41,873 nt of DNA, taken from JBNKFQ01 sp050289385 (lineage in GTDB: Bacteria; Pseudomonadota; Gammaproteobacteria; Pseudomonadales; Porticoccaceae). The notes beneath the pieces are model-generated. The model made no database searches. It was not told the DNA's origin and saw nothing but the letters and a program-made list of their open reading frames with translations. Location: positions 1-41,873 of the forward strand of contig JBNKFQ010000257.1 in assembly GCA_050289385.1 (NCBI GenBank). The letters are read 5' to 3'. Each line of letters starts with the position of its first letter. The stretch's first letter is position 1. This document shows positions 22,616-31,739 of this stretch, in pieces. A program made the position numbers and the translations under genes.

Positions 22616-24544
22616 TTAACTATCTGTGCTCCAGCGCAAGGCCAAACCAATACTGCGTCCCGGCGCCAGCGGTGCCAGTTCGTCTGCCGAACTGAAGTAA
22701 AACTCGTCCAGCAGATTGCTTGCCTGCAAAGACAACCACAAGCCATCGCCAAATTGACGCGACAGTGCCAGCGATATCAAGGTCGCCGCGGGTGTCAATT
22801 TCTCGCCGTCACCAACATCATCGTGACTGCGCCGGTATTGCACAGAGACCTGCGCGCCCCACTTGTCCCGTTGCCAGTCGAGGGCAGTATTCAAACGGTG
22901 TCCCGGCACATCTGCCAGCGTATTGCCATTCTGGTCTTCGCCATTTAACCAGGTACCGTTCCAGATCCAGGTCAGGCCGGTTTGCAACGGGTGGCTGCCC
23001 TGTAATTCCAGACCGTCGATATCACCGGAACCGAGATTAACAAAGGCGCGAGTCTCCGGGTCCATGGGAACTCGTTCGATATAATTTTTGATATGCAAAG
23101 TAAACAAATGCAAACCTATTTCATGCTCTCCCTTACGCCAGTTTAACCCCAACTCTTTATTAAGAGAGCGCTCCGATTCCAGTTGCGGATTGCCGATCAC
23201 CTGACCGCGTGCCGTTGTGCCGAAAAAAAACAATTCGGTTAAACTCGGTGCACGAAAACCTGTGGCCATATTGGCGCTGAGTTCAAACCCTTTTCCAAAT
23301 GGATGTACAATGCCAACGTAGCCATTTACTGCACTATTGGTGGCAGATACGCTGGCGTTTTTCTGATCTATTCGAGAATACCGGCCGCCGAAATGCAGTC
23401 GCGTATCGGCCACATCAACATTAAACGTGGAAAACAGCGCCCATTCTTGCGACTGTGCACTATTTAATGTTTTTTGAATTGTCGATTGCAACGGATCAGT
23501 AAAATCGACATCCAGTTCTGTCGCTGTCACATTACGGCGCGAGAAATAATCAACACCCCAGAGCCCGGCAAAAACATCACCTTGCCATTTATATTGAAAA
23601 TCAGCACCCAGATCATCGGACTCGTTAATCACTGTATTTTCACTATCACTCGGCACCAGAGTGCGGGTTTCGGTTTTTTGCGGGTGAGCATAAACGTTGG
23701 TGCTCCATACGTCTCCGAACGCCACCGAAAACTTGCCTACCAGATGTTTCTCTTTGGGAACCGTCACCAACCTGCCGGGAAAACGTGTGCTGGAACGGCC
23801 AATATCGCTGGCCAGAGACGGCGCCAGCATCCAGGAATAATCCAGTGGTGTTTGCCCCACCTGCCCGCGGTACTGACCCTGATAAATAGCTGAATATTGC
23901 GTGTGACCGTTGTTCAATTCACTGCCATCTGCCGCCGCCATATTTTGACTTTCGCGACGTGAAACCCCCAGCGAGTGATTGGCATTGCCCCAGCCCAATA
24001 CGGCATAATTTGCATCGCCCTGGTGCTGGTAGCCCATATTCAGCTCCAGGTTGCGAAACGTTTTGGGGCCCATCTGCACCACGCCGCCCAGAGCGCCAGA
24101 CTGATACAGTGTGGATGCCGGCCCGCGCAATACATCAACCTGGTCCAGCAGTAGCGGGTCAATAAAAGACGCCGCCACACCGGCGCGGCGATCGCTGGTC
24201 AGGGGGACACCCGACAACATGGTCAGTACTCGCTGGCGCGACACCCCTCGAATGGAATACACCTGGAACAGACCGCCCTGACCATTCTCCGCCACTCCGG
24301 GTAACCCGACGATCAGATCGGTGAGCGCTCGGGGAGCAACGGGCTTGTCTTCGGCAGATACAGTATCGTCCGCCATGCCATAGGGTGATAAATCGTAACG
24401 AGTATATTTTTCACCATAGGTGATAACATCTTCAATCTGGTCGTCGTTGCGGGCCGAATGCTCGTCGGAAAAGGCAGGTGTAACACATACAAAAAGGGTT
24501 GAGGTGAACAAAGCAAGGGACCAGCAACTTGAAAAATAACTCAT
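22616..24544 (-). CDS. TonB-dependent outer membrane receptor
   Basis: A 642-residue receptor with a signal peptide (residues 1-26, ending PAFS), a plug domain with ALTDLIVGLPGV, the run YSIRGVSRQRVLTMLSGVPL and the plug-end motif VDVLRGPASTLYQSGALGGVV, then a barrel with the LTELFFFGTTARG loop-strand near residue 430. It ends in Ser rather than an aromatic residue, which is unusual for a barrel. No STN domain is present. GGAG lies about 6 bases before the ATG. A terminator follows immediately. No clear Fur box was found in the 115 bp upstream, so regulation is unknown. Size and plug resemble the BtuB/heme/siderophore group, but the substrate is not readable. Confidence 0.9.
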   Translation of the reverse strand: MSYFSSCWSLALFTSTLFVCVTPAFSDEHSARNDDQIEDVITYGEKYTRYDLSPYGMADDTVSAEDKPVAPRALTDLIVGLPGVAENGQGGLFQVYSIRGVSRQRVLTMLSGVPLTSDRRAGVAASFIDPLLLDQVDVLRGPASTLYQSGALGGVVQMGPKTFRNLELNMGYQHQGDANYAVLGWGNANHSLGVSRRESQNMAAADGSELNNGHTQYSAIYQGQYRGQVGQTPLDYSWMLAPSLASDIGRSSTRFPGRLVTVPKEKHLVGKFSVAFGDVWSTNVYAHPQKTETRTLVPSDSENTVINESDDLGADFQYKWQGDVFAGLWGVDYFSRRNVTATELDVDFTDPLQSTIQKTLNSAQSQEWALFSTFNVDVADTRLHFGGRYSRIDQKNASVSATNSAVNGYVGIVHPFGKGFELSANMATGFRAPSLTELFFFGTTARGQVIGNPQLESERSLNKELGLNWRKGEHEIGLHLFTLHIKNYIERVPMDPETRAFVNLGSGDIDGLELQGSHPLQTGLTWIWNGTWLNGEDQNGNTLADVPGHRLNTALDWQRDKWGAQVSVQYRRSHDDVGDGEKLTPAATLISLALSRQFGDGLWLSLQASNLLDEFYFSSADELAPLAPGRSIGLALRWSTDS

Positions 24545-24675
24545 AACATCTCCGGAACGACAACTGGCAAGCTGAGACCACCAATCATAGCGAAGTGCGT
24601 ATAGAAGTCCTTGTTTGTAAGTGTAAAATTATGTTAACAACCCAGTTTTTTTTGACTAATAGCATCAAATTGGCC

Positions 24676-24712
24676 AACCGGAGGTGCAGATAACTTGTCC
24701 GCACCTCCGGTT
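24676..24712. terminator. Hairpin between S9 peptidase and TBDR genes
   Basis: AACCGGAGGTGC (24676-24687) and GCACCTCCGGTT (24701-24712) form a perfect 12-bp stem with a 13-base loop. It lies 5 bp after the S9 peptidase stop (minus strand). The T-run on the minus strand is weak, so it may be a processing or Rho-assisted end. Confidence 0.65.
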
Positions 24713-24717
24713 TATTC

Positions 24718-26796
24718 TCAGTCAGACATTTTGCGGTTAAAAAATTCCAGAGTTGCACGATAGGTTTTCAGCCAGGTTTTGTGCATCAAAAACCCATGCA
24801 CCTCATCGGGGAAAATCAGGGTTTCTACATTGACGTTGCGTCGTCTCAGCTCCCTTGCCAACTTGACGCTCTGCTCAATGGCCACGTTGCGATCGTCATC
24901 CCCACTGATCAATAACACTGGCGAACGCCAGACATTGAGAGAAGCCACCGGCGATGCATAATAAGCTCGCTTGGCTGCTTCAGGATATTTAAGGCGAGAA
25001 TAGTCGGGGTCAATCTCCTGCATTGAGTCGTTCCAGTCGTGCACACCGTGCAAATCGACACCCGCAGCGAACAAATCGGAACCCCTGGCCAGCCCCATAG
25101 CGGTCAGGTAGCCACCGTAAGAACCACCCCACAGACCAATACGGTCCGGGTCGACATCGGGCCGATTGCGCAAATACAAGCCGGCGCCAGCGATATCGTA
25201 GTACTCGGTGGCGCCGTCAGGGCCGCTATCCAGCGCCTCGCGAAATTCCAGGCCATAACCTGTACCGCGGCGGTAGTTGGCCGACAACACAATATAACCC
25301 TGGCTCGCAAGATATTGATTCATGGCGTAGGCGTTGTGGTAGTAACCCATATAGTGGAAAGCCGGCAACATCTGGCGCATGGAACCACCATGCATAAAAA
25401 CCAGAGCCGGGTATTGTTTGCGCTTGCTGTAATTTTTGGGCAAAAACAGTTGGCCCGGAATACGCATACCATCTGTGCCAATGTAGTGAATCACCTCCGG
25501 CTCCACGAGGTCTTTGGCGGGAAATTGATCGGGCATTGTTTGCGGCGCCAGTGCCTGCTGTTTGCCGTTGCGCAACAGCATGGCGCGTGCCGGAGACGTC
25601 GCTGAAGATTGAACAAAGGCCAGGCTACCATCAACCAGTGGCGTCGCCGCCCACTCTATTCGGTTGCCGGTCGTCAGGCTTTCGGGCTTGCCACCATCAA
25701 CAGCGACACGCCACAAATCTCTGCGCTCCAGGTCGCCCTGGTTGGAGTTGAAATAGACGTACTTGCCCTTTGGACCCAGAGTGATTTGTTCCCGCTCAAT
25801 TTCAAATTCACCGGGAGTCAGTAACACCGGTTTGCCACCAGCAGCTGACAACGAATAGAGCAAATTCCAACCGGTTTTTTCCGAGGAAAATACAATGTGA
25901 TCACCGGCACCCCAATACAATTGTTGTTTTGCCGAGTTATAGGGAACAGAGCTGCCATAACCTTCATCAGCAGTAAACACGGTAGTGGCTGTACCGCTCT
26001 TTACATCCGCTACCATGATGGACCACGGCGTATCAACTCTAACCGCCTGAAATCCGGACTCTGCATTCCGGTTTCGCAGAAATGCCAGTTTATTACCGTC
26101 CGGCGACCATACCGGCGACATATCGCGGTCTACACCCGGGTTCATGAAGGTGACTTGATTTTGCTCTTTATTCCACACAGCAACAAAGCTGTATTCACCC
26201 CGGTGGCTGACAAATGCCAGCTGTGAACCATCTGGCGACCAGCGCAGCCCCATACTGCGGCCACGGCTCTTGATTAATGGCATTGGCTCAGGGTTTGCGC
26301 TGTTGAGTCCGACATAATAAATCTGGCCATCCAGCAAGTAAGCAACACCTTTGCCGTCGGGAGAAACAGCCGGGGAACTGCCTGTGCCCAACAGCAGAGG
26401 GGTCCCTCCGTTAGCATCGATTTTCCATAGATCCTGATCAGCCCCGCGCGGGTCACTATCAGGGTTCGGGTGCTCGCCCTTGCCGTTGGCTGCCCCTCCA
26501 CGCACATAAACGATGGTACGCCCATCCGGCGTCCAGGTGAGGCCGCCCAGTTCTCTGCCATCGTCCTTTTGGTAGTTGGTAATTTGCTGGCTGGTGTAGT
26601 CCGGTGCAGAAGCCACCCAAATATTGCGTACGCCCTTCGCGTTTTGAACCCACGCTACTGCGCCATTAGCTGGTGCAGCCGTCAAGGCCCCTGGAAATGG
26701 CGCGCTCATCACGTCGGCCAGACTGAATTCCCTGGCGTAACAGGGCACTGCAGTGATCAAAAAGATCATCAGCGCAGTGATAGTTTTTACAAGCAT
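24718..26796 (-). CDS. S9-family (prolyl oligopeptidase type) secreted peptidase
   Basis: A 692-residue serine peptidase of the dipeptidyl peptidase IV/acylaminoacyl peptidase group that cleaves short peptides. Residues 1-21 are a signal peptide. Residues 30-430 form a beta-propeller with repeated WTPDG, VSPDG and WSPDG motifs. The C-terminal alpha/beta hydrolase carries the nucleophile S559 in GLWGGSYGGY, aspartate D635 in GDDDRNV and H667 in DEVHGF. AAGGAG lies 7 bases before the ATG. Location is periplasmic or extracellular. Nearby receptors and another propeller-bearing enzyme suggest peptide scavenging, but this is inference. Confidence 0.94.
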   Translation of the reverse strand: MLVKTITALMIFLITAVPCYAREFSLADVMSAPFPGALTAAPANGAVAWVQNAKGVRNIWVASAPDYTSQQITNYQKDDGRELGGLTWTPDGRTIVYVRGGAANGKGEHPNPDSDPRGADQDLWKIDANGGTPLLLGTGSSPAVSPDGKGVAYLLDGQIYYVGLNSANPEPMPLIKSRGRSMGLRWSPDGSQLAFVSHRGEYSFVAVWNKEQNQVTFMNPGVDRDMSPVWSPDGNKLAFLRNRNAESGFQAVRVDTPWSIMVADVKSGTATTVFTADEGYGSSVPYNSAKQQLYWGAGDHIVFSSEKTGWNLLYSLSAAGGKPVLLTPGEFEIEREQITLGPKGKYVYFNSNQGDLERRDLWRVAVDGGKPESLTTGNRIEWAATPLVDGSLAFVQSSATSPARAMLLRNGKQQALAPQTMPDQFPAKDLVEPEVIHYIGTDGMRIPGQLFLPKNYSKRKQYPALVFMHGGSMRQMLPAFHYMGYYHNAYAMNQYLASQGYIVLSANYRRGTGYGLEFREALDSGPDGATEYYDIAGAGLYLRNRPDVDPDRIGLWGGSYGGYLTAMGLARGSDLFAAGVDLHGVHDWNDSMQEIDPDYSRLKYPEAAKRAYYASPVASLNVWRSPVLLISGDDDRNVAIEQSVKLARELRRRNVNVETLIFPDEVHGFLMHKTWLKTYRATLEFFNRKMSD

Positions 26797-27174
26797 TGCA
26801 AACTCCTTCGGTGGTTATCATTATCGAGGCCAGTCTTTGCTGTACACTGGCATTTCTGCGGTTTGGATCACTCCATATTCTTGTGCCAGGGCCGTATCGT
26901 GTGTAGAAAGAGCTTGAATATGGTCGATACAGCAAATTGAATGGGAAACTTGCTCGTTTTATCCAGGCATATGTCCGAAAAAGCGCTGTGGAATGCTATT
27001 CGATAGATTAGCGTCTTGCAAATTCAGACCGTAGAGGAAGTTGGAAGTTGGAAGAGTGCTATCAAGAGCCAATGGCTATGAAAAAGCCGAAGCGGATGCA
27101 GAGCTTTACTCTTACCCAAATTCGGCTTTGTTCAATAGATGTGGACCGCTTTTAGCGTCCGACTTCAGACTTTT
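26797..27174. other. Intergenic region between S9 peptidase and cytochrome genes
   Basis: About 380 bp with no credible gene. It should hold the S9 peptidase promoter at its left end and the terminator of the cytochrome operon (27081-27129) at its right. A short repeat GAAGTTGGAAGTTGGAAG lies near 27038-27055. Confidence 0.5.
27081..27129 (-). terminator. Terminator of HiPIP-cytochrome operon
   Basis: On the minus strand AAAGCCGAA pairs with TTCGGCTTT across a 29-base loop and ends in TTTTTC. It lies about 45 bp after the cytochrome stop at 27175. A very similar hairpin with a related loop is at 41209-41249. Confidence 0.55.
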
Positions 27175-28401
27175 TTAACGCTGACGCAATACCTCTTCTT
27201 CCGTAACCGGGCTGGCTTTATTGCCCCAGCTGTTGCGTATAAACGTTGCCAGAATCGCAATTTCCTCATCATCAAGCAAATTGCCAAAGGCTTTCATGCT
27301 GGACCACTCTTCCGGAACCGGCAATTCTTTTGGTGCGTGCGCACCGTACAGAATCGAATTGATTAACGATGCCGGATCTGCTGACAGTACAACTGTACTT
27401 CCCACCAGTGGCGTGCCAGTACGTTCACTACCCAAGCCTGTGGGCAAGTGGCAGGTACCACAACGAGTGTCATAGATAACCGACCCCTCACTCATGGTAT
27501 CTTCGTCAACTTCAACCGCCTCGTTGTCCCCCAGAGCAGGCAAGGATTTCAGATATTCTCCAATAGCTTTGGCATCAGCGTCCGTCAGATACTGGGTGCT
27601 ATTGAGAATCACTTCATTCATGGGCCCAAATGTTGCGGCATGTTTGTTATGCCCCAGCTTGAGGTATGCCGCAATATCATCAGCGCTCCACTTTTCCAGA
27701 CCACCCGGTCCAGGTGTCAGGTTTACTGCAGACCACGGACGAATTTTGCCCTCTTCCACCACATCCAGATAAGTACCGCCGGACAATGCCAGATCGTTTT
27801 CCGGCCCTCCGAGTGATCCGCGTGGTGTGTGACAGGACCCACAGTGGCCAAGCCCCTGTGTCAGATAACCGCCGCGATTGGCCTCGGCAGACAATTCAGG
27901 GTGTTCCTGATAACGCCCCTCCTCGAAGAAAAGCATGTTCCAGATACCCATCAACCATCGTTGATCGTAGGGGAAATCCAGTTCATTTTCGGGGGCCGTA
28001 TAGCTAACTGGCTCCAGGGTTCTGAGATATGCGTATATTGCCTTGATATCCTCTTCACTCACCTTGGTGTATGAAGGGTAGGGAAACACCGGATAAAGGT
28101 TGTCACCATCTGCCGATACACCTTCGTGCATGGCGCGAACCAGATCATCCTCGGACCAGTCACCTATACCCGTTTCGGGGTCTGGCGTAATGTTGGTGGA
28201 GTAGATCACACCGAAATCAGTGGTGAAGGACAAGCCGCCCGCAAAAGGCTCACCACCGGGCCGGGTATGACAACTGTGACAGTTACCCGCCTGGGTGAGG
28301 TACTTGCCTTTTTCTACCTGGGTCTGGGCATTTGATGGAACACTTGTAAAAACGGCAACTAACGCAACAGCAACAACAAACAAGCAAATATTAGACTTCA
28401 T
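27175..28401 (-). CDS. Periplasmic triheme cytochrome c
   Basis: A 408-residue secreted c-type cytochrome with three haem sites: CHSCH (C41/C44/H45), CGSCH (C187/C190/H191) and CGTCH (C314/C317/H318). It has a signal peptide of 25 residues (ending SNAQ). The arrangement and conserved pieces (GNCHSCHTRPGG, YSTNITPDPETGIGDWSEDD, LGHCGSCHTPRG) match the cytochrome subunit of membrane-bound alcohol, gluconate and aldehyde dehydrogenases. No dehydrogenase large subunit is present here. Its start codon directly follows the TAA of the HiPIP gene with no spacer, so the two are translationally coupled and probably exchange electrons. A C-terminal membrane anchor is absent. Confidence 0.93.
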   Translation of the reverse strand: MKSNICLFVVAVALVAVFTSVPSNAQTQVEKGKYLTQAGNCHSCHTRPGGEPFAGGLSFTTDFGVIYSTNITPDPETGIGDWSEDDLVRAMHEGVSADGDNLYPVFPYPSYTKVSEEDIKAIYAYLRTLEPVSYTAPENELDFPYDQRWLMGIWNMLFFEEGRYQEHPELSAEANRGGYLTQGLGHCGSCHTPRGSLGGPENDLALSGGTYLDVVEEGKIRPWSAVNLTPGPGGLEKWSADDIAAYLKLGHNKHAATFGPMNEVILNSTQYLTDADAKAIGEYLKSLPALGDNEAVEVDEDTMSEGSVIYDTRCGTCHLPTGLGSERTGTPLVGSTVVLSADPASLINSILYGAHAPKELPVPEEWSSMKAFGNLLDDEEIAILATFIRNSWGNKASPVTEEEVLRQR

Positions 28402-28725
28402 TTATGATTTTGCACTCCATGATATACAATGACCACCCGGATTGACCGGCCCACCCTTGAACATTCTACATGCACCACACCCTTCACTTGAGGGCGGTGT
28501 GAAAAACGCACAAGCAGAACAGGTTTTATTCGGGTCTTCTGAAGACTCTACGTAACTGAGAGAGCGGCGCAACCCCATTTCGGCTTCACTCAACACTTCC
28601 GGGTCGGCACATAACAGGCTGGCTTTTTTACCGCAGCCATTGAGAACCATCACAGCCGCGCCCACTGCAGGCAACTGGACGGCGCGAATGAGTAGTGCGC
28701 GTCGTGATAACTTGTTGTCAGTCAT
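28402..28725 (-). CDS. High-potential iron-sulfur protein (HiPIP)-like, Tat or lipoprotein signal
   Basis: A 107-residue small electron carrier. Cluster ligands would be C69, C72, C86 and C100 (CSAC, CGAC, GGHC), with the C-x2-C-x13-C-x13-C spacing and the GGPVN..GHCISW ending typical of HiPIPs. The N-terminus has a twin-arginine signal (SRRALL) followed by a hydrophobic stretch ending in LNGC, so it may be Tat-exported and lipid-anchored at C31, a combination not usual for HiPIPs. GGGGGA lies 5-6 bases before the ATG. The triheme cytochrome gene follows with no spacer. It could donate electrons to or take them from that cytochrome. An extra cysteine, C83, next to the third ligand is unusual. 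Confidence 0.85.
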   Translation of the reverse strand: MTDNKLSRRALLIRAVQLPAVGAAVMVLNGCGKKASLLCADPEVLSEAEMGLRRSLSYVESSEDPNKTCSACAFFTPPSSEGCGACRMFKGGPVNPGGHCISWSAKS

Positions 28726-29193
28726 GATTCCCCCAATATTGCGGATTTATTAAAATTTCAGGTGTTTGTTTGATGATACCAGCATGGGCATCTTTCGCTG
28801 GCCGGTTTGGTTTACTATACCGAGAGGTGCGCAAAACTGCCACCACTTGCCACTGACTGGTATCCAAAACCGACGACTTTTTGATACAGGAGCGTTTTTA
28901 TAACCATTTTCCATCTATAAGGCAATGCTTTCTGCCGGCCAGACATGTATTTGCACATAAACACCACACCCATCTGACCCGATCGCCCCCTATTCTTGCA
29001 AAATACTCCGGAAACTCACCTTTAATGCGAATGATTATCTTTTTCGTGAAGTGAAAACCAAGCGGTAAACAATAACTCTCGCCCCCGTCAAACTCGTTGC
29101 TTCCGACGCTGGAACCCACAATGTGGTAGCGCGATTCATGAGCATTCAGCTTCCGACTTTTGTACCGACTTGTTACTGGCTATTTATTACATG
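28726..29193. other. Intergenic region between HiPIP and AraC-type regulator genes
   Basis: About 470 bp with no supported gene. An open minus-strand frame at 28898-29119 begins only with GTG and has no ribosome site. A Fur-like box (29027-29045) lies in the middle. TTCCGACTT-type repeats are near 29150. The promoter of the HiPIP-cytochrome pair should lie at the left end. Confidence 0.45.
29027..29045 (-). promoter_or_regulatory. Fur-like box with no obvious target
   Basis: The minus-strand 19-mer GAAAAAGATAATCATTCGC matches the Fur consensus at 15 of 19 positions, with the GATAATCATT core intact. It lies 300 bp upstream of the HiPIP gene and 150 bp after the regulator gene stop. A remote promoter of the HiPIP-cytochrome operon would make sense of it, but this is not shown. 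Confidence 0.45.
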
Positions 29194-30288
29194 CTATTTG
29201 TTACTTGCCATCTGCGTCTTGCTCGGCAACACCCCAAAATGACGCCTGAACACTTTACTGAAACTGCCGGGGTCGGTATACCCCACTTCCTGAGCGACTG
29301 TGTATATGGAAAAGGCTTCGTTTTGCATTAAATACATTGCGCGCTCCATGCGTTGGCCCTGAATGTATTCGTAAACTGTTTTTCCATACCGTGACTTAAA
29401 GTCATTCGTCAATTTACTGCGGCTCATACCAACGGTCTGGGAAAGCATTTCAATACTGGGAGGATTTCTATAATTTTCGGCAAGAATTTTTCTGGCTTTA
29501 TCCAGTTGCAAAAAGCCTTTCTGATTTTTGGACGCTAACTTCCAGGGGTCTTTCGCTGCCTCTTTCATCGTCGTGATGAAGTGGAATAACAGCTCAAGGG
29601 CTTTGCTTTCGGCAAAGAGCCGATATCTTGCACTATCCATAGACACCGAACATAACTCATTGGCTACTGCCTTGATAGCCGGGGTAACACTGCACTCTAT
29701 AAAATGGGGTATACCGCTATTACTGCTGGCAGAAAAAAGAATGTTGTCCAGTTCCTGATGACTGATTCCCATGCGTTTTAAAACAACCGAGGGCCGAAAC
29801 GATAAATCCAGAAAAGCATGTGGAAGGTTTGGCGTAACGTGCTGGTAAAAATCGACGCCCTCTTCGTAGCGGTTTAATGAACAGCTTGCGCCTCGCTCCC
29901 AAACAGTGCAACCATCAACCGTTGTTTTAATACCACCGCACAAGGCTACATGCAAAATATACCAGTCATCACCTCGCTCAATAGTTTCTTCAAAATCCGT
30001 TTTAAATATGCCCTGCTTGATACTCAGGGCAAAATCACTACTAAATGAAATGGTCAAGTTAGTGTATTGGCAATTATCGGTATTAATCCGAATTTGTGAA
30101 ATGGGCTGTCCGATGCAGTGGGAGTCGAGCAAACGGAAGTCCTTATCATCCAAACCCTCTGTCAAACAGCGTGACAACTGCTCATAATCCATTGCGGGAT
30201 AGCGATCACGCAATTGAAATACATTTATTGGCTGATACAACATTCCTGTCCCAACAGGAACAGGGGTAAGCCCATTAATGACACGCAT
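29194..30288 (-). CDS. AraC-family transcriptional regulator
   Basis: A 364-residue DNA-binding regulator. The C-terminal 100 residues carry the two helix-turn-helix motifs of the family: NPPSIEMLSQTVGMSRSKL and, near the end, VAQEVGYTDPGSFSKVFRR followed by HFGVLPS. The N-terminal part (about 260 residues) is a ligand-binding half of the kind found in PchR-like regulators of siderophore and ferric receptors, but no ligand is readable. ATG 30288 is chosen: GAGGA lies 8 bases upstream. The frame is open further to a TTG at 30378, and a later ATG (30243) is possible. It is flanked by an aldo/keto reductase and the HiPIP region; its target is not known. Confidence 0.88.
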   Translation of the reverse strand: MRVINGLTPVPVGTGMLYQPINVFQLRDRYPAMDYEQLSRCLTEGLDDKDFRLLDSHCIGQPISQIRINTDNCQYTNLTISFSSDFALSIKQGIFKTDFEETIERGDDWYILHVALCGGIKTTVDGCTVWERGASCSLNRYEEGVDFYQHVTPNLPHAFLDLSFRPSVVLKRMGISHQELDNILFSASSNSGIPHFIECSVTPAIKAVANELCSVSMDSARYRLFAESKALELLFHFITTMKEAAKDPWKLASKNQKGFLQLDKARKILAENYRNPPSIEMLSQTVGMSRSKLTNDFKSRYGKTVYEYIQGQRMERAMYLMQNEAFSIYTVAQEVGYTDPGSFSKVFRRHFGVLPSKTQMASNK

Positions 30289-30675
30289 ACCATGATTCCT
30301 CGGCAAGGCACCGACCTTGAACAGGCTCTGACCGCAATGTTCTACCAACTGCAATTGGTCAGAGGGGCCTTGAAACAACAGGGACAGTGGTCAAAAAACC
30401 ATACAGTTACCACTATAAACGTGCAAGGATTGCAACAGAGGCCATATTTTGCACAATGCTTGCGACAGCTACCTCCTGATCCAGCAAATCTGCTCAGTAT
30501 CTACCGCAGACACTCTACCAGATTCAGACAGCATCCTGGAACTGTACATTTTCTTCCATCAAGTGGCGCACCATCAATGGTGGGCTGGTCAAACTGTAAG
30601 CAGATTCAGGTAAGCATTACTCGATACAATGCAAGGAAATTATGCCAAAAAACATAACATTATTTTGGGATCATT
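30289..30675. other. Intergenic region upstream of AraC-type regulator
   Basis: About 390 bp. Open frames on the plus strand here are antisense to or overlap the regulator start and have no product signature. The promoter of the regulator should lie here. No strong palindrome or repeat was seen. Confidence 0.45.
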
Positions 30676-31671
30676 TCAGATCGATTCAATATAGTGAATC
30701 ATTCGCTGACGCATTTGCGAGTCGGGCAAACGGCCACATCCTGCCGCCATGTTATCTGCCATATGTCGAAGTTTGGTCGTTGCAGGAATAATATTGGTCA
30801 CACCGGGATGACCACCAACAAATTTCAGGAAGAACTGCCCCCAACTCGCACAATCAAATTCATTTGCCCAATCTGGAAGGGCCTTGCCCTTGACCATCCG
30901 AAACAAGTCTCCTCTCCGGTAGGCGCGATTTATCACTGTTGCTATACCCTTGTCACGCACTATGGGAAAAAGCGTTTTCTCAGCTTCGCGGTCCAGGATG
31001 TTGTAAGTAAATTGCACAAAGTCGAACGTTTCGGTTTTCAGGATTTTGGCTAATTCTCCATGATCTCGACCATGCGACGTAGTAATACCAATGTAGCGAA
31101 TCTTACCTTGCTCTTTCCATTCCCTGAGAGTTTGCAAGTGAGTTTTCCAATCCCTCAGGTTATGTATTTGCATCAAATCCATTACGTCAACGCCCATCTT
31201 CTCCAGGGAGCTGTTCATCTGGTCTATGCCACGTTTTTTGCCATCAGTCCAGACTTTGGTAGCGGCAAAGTAACCATCTTTGTTAGATACCCTCTTGATC
31301 AACTCGCCAACAACGCTCTCGGAATTTCCGTACATGGGTGACGAGTCAATTAACTGTCCACCGCGGTCGAAGAAACTTTGCAACAACTCGACAAAAGACG
31401 TTTGATCAATCCTTCCAATATCAATATCGAATGTTCTGGACGTGCCCAGCCCCATAATCGCCAGCTTTTCACCGGTAGCCGGTATTTTGCGAACAATTTT
31501 TCCCTTGCTGGCGGCAAACAGGGTGTTTACCGGCAGATTGAATGCGATCGCTGCTGCGCCCAGTACCTTGAGAAGATCTCGCCTTGAGAAGGTATTGGCG
31601 CTCAAGTCGGAATCATGCGAATTCAACACTGTGTTACTCCCCGGCTTTCCTGTCCGCAAGATTAATTTCAT
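30676..31671 (-). CDS. Aldo/keto reductase with Tat signal
   Basis: A 331-residue NAD(P)H-linked aldo/keto reductase expected in the periplasm. The twin-arginine motif SRRDLLK (residues 29-35) and hydrophobic segment VLGAAAIAFNLPVNTLFA precede the barrel. The catalytic tetrad D109, Y114 (LIDSSPMYGNSE), K139 (ATKVW) and H170 (MQIHNL) is complete. ATG 31671 is chosen over a GTG at 31686; neither has a strong ribosome site. An exported AKR must either carry its cofactor as a folded protein, which Tat allows, or have lost cofactor use. The substrate is unknown. It reads towards the AraC-type regulator gene on the same strand, 387 bp upstream of it. Confidence 0.9.
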   Translation of the reverse strand: MKLILRTGKPGSNTVLNSHDSDLSANTFSRRDLLKVLGAAAIAFNLPVNTLFAASKGKIVRKIPATGEKLAIMGLGTSRTFDIDIGRIDQTSFVELLQSFFDRGGQLIDSSPMYGNSESVVGELIKRVSNKDGYFAATKVWTDGKKRGIDQMNSSLEKMGVDVMDLMQIHNLRDWKTHLQTLREWKEQGKIRYIGITTSHGRDHGELAKILKTETFDFVQFTYNILDREAEKTLFPIVRDKGIATVINRAYRRGDLFRMVKGKALPDWANEFDCASWGQFFLKFVGGHPGVTNIIPATTKLRHMADNMAAGCGRLPDSQMRQRMIHYIESI

Positions 31672-31739
31672 TGAAAATAGCGCCACCCCGAAAGTGGGCC
31701 ATGCAGAAGTGTAGTAGATTCCGAAAGGGAAGCCGAATA

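Noticed and set aside
24545..24660. Possible Zur or Fur site upstream of the TBDR at 22616-24544
   Set aside because: The AT-rich stretch TGTTAACATAATTTTAC has only partial similarity to the Zur consensus and no clear two-fold symmetry.
28898..29119. 73-codon minus-strand frame between HiPIP and AraC genes
   Set aside because: Starts only at GTG without a ribosome site, contains the Fur-like box and matches no family I know. It could be real, but support is too thin.
30214..30657. 147-codon plus-strand frame upstream of the AraC-type regulator
   Set aside because: It overlaps the regulator start in antisense and has no product signature or ribosome site.
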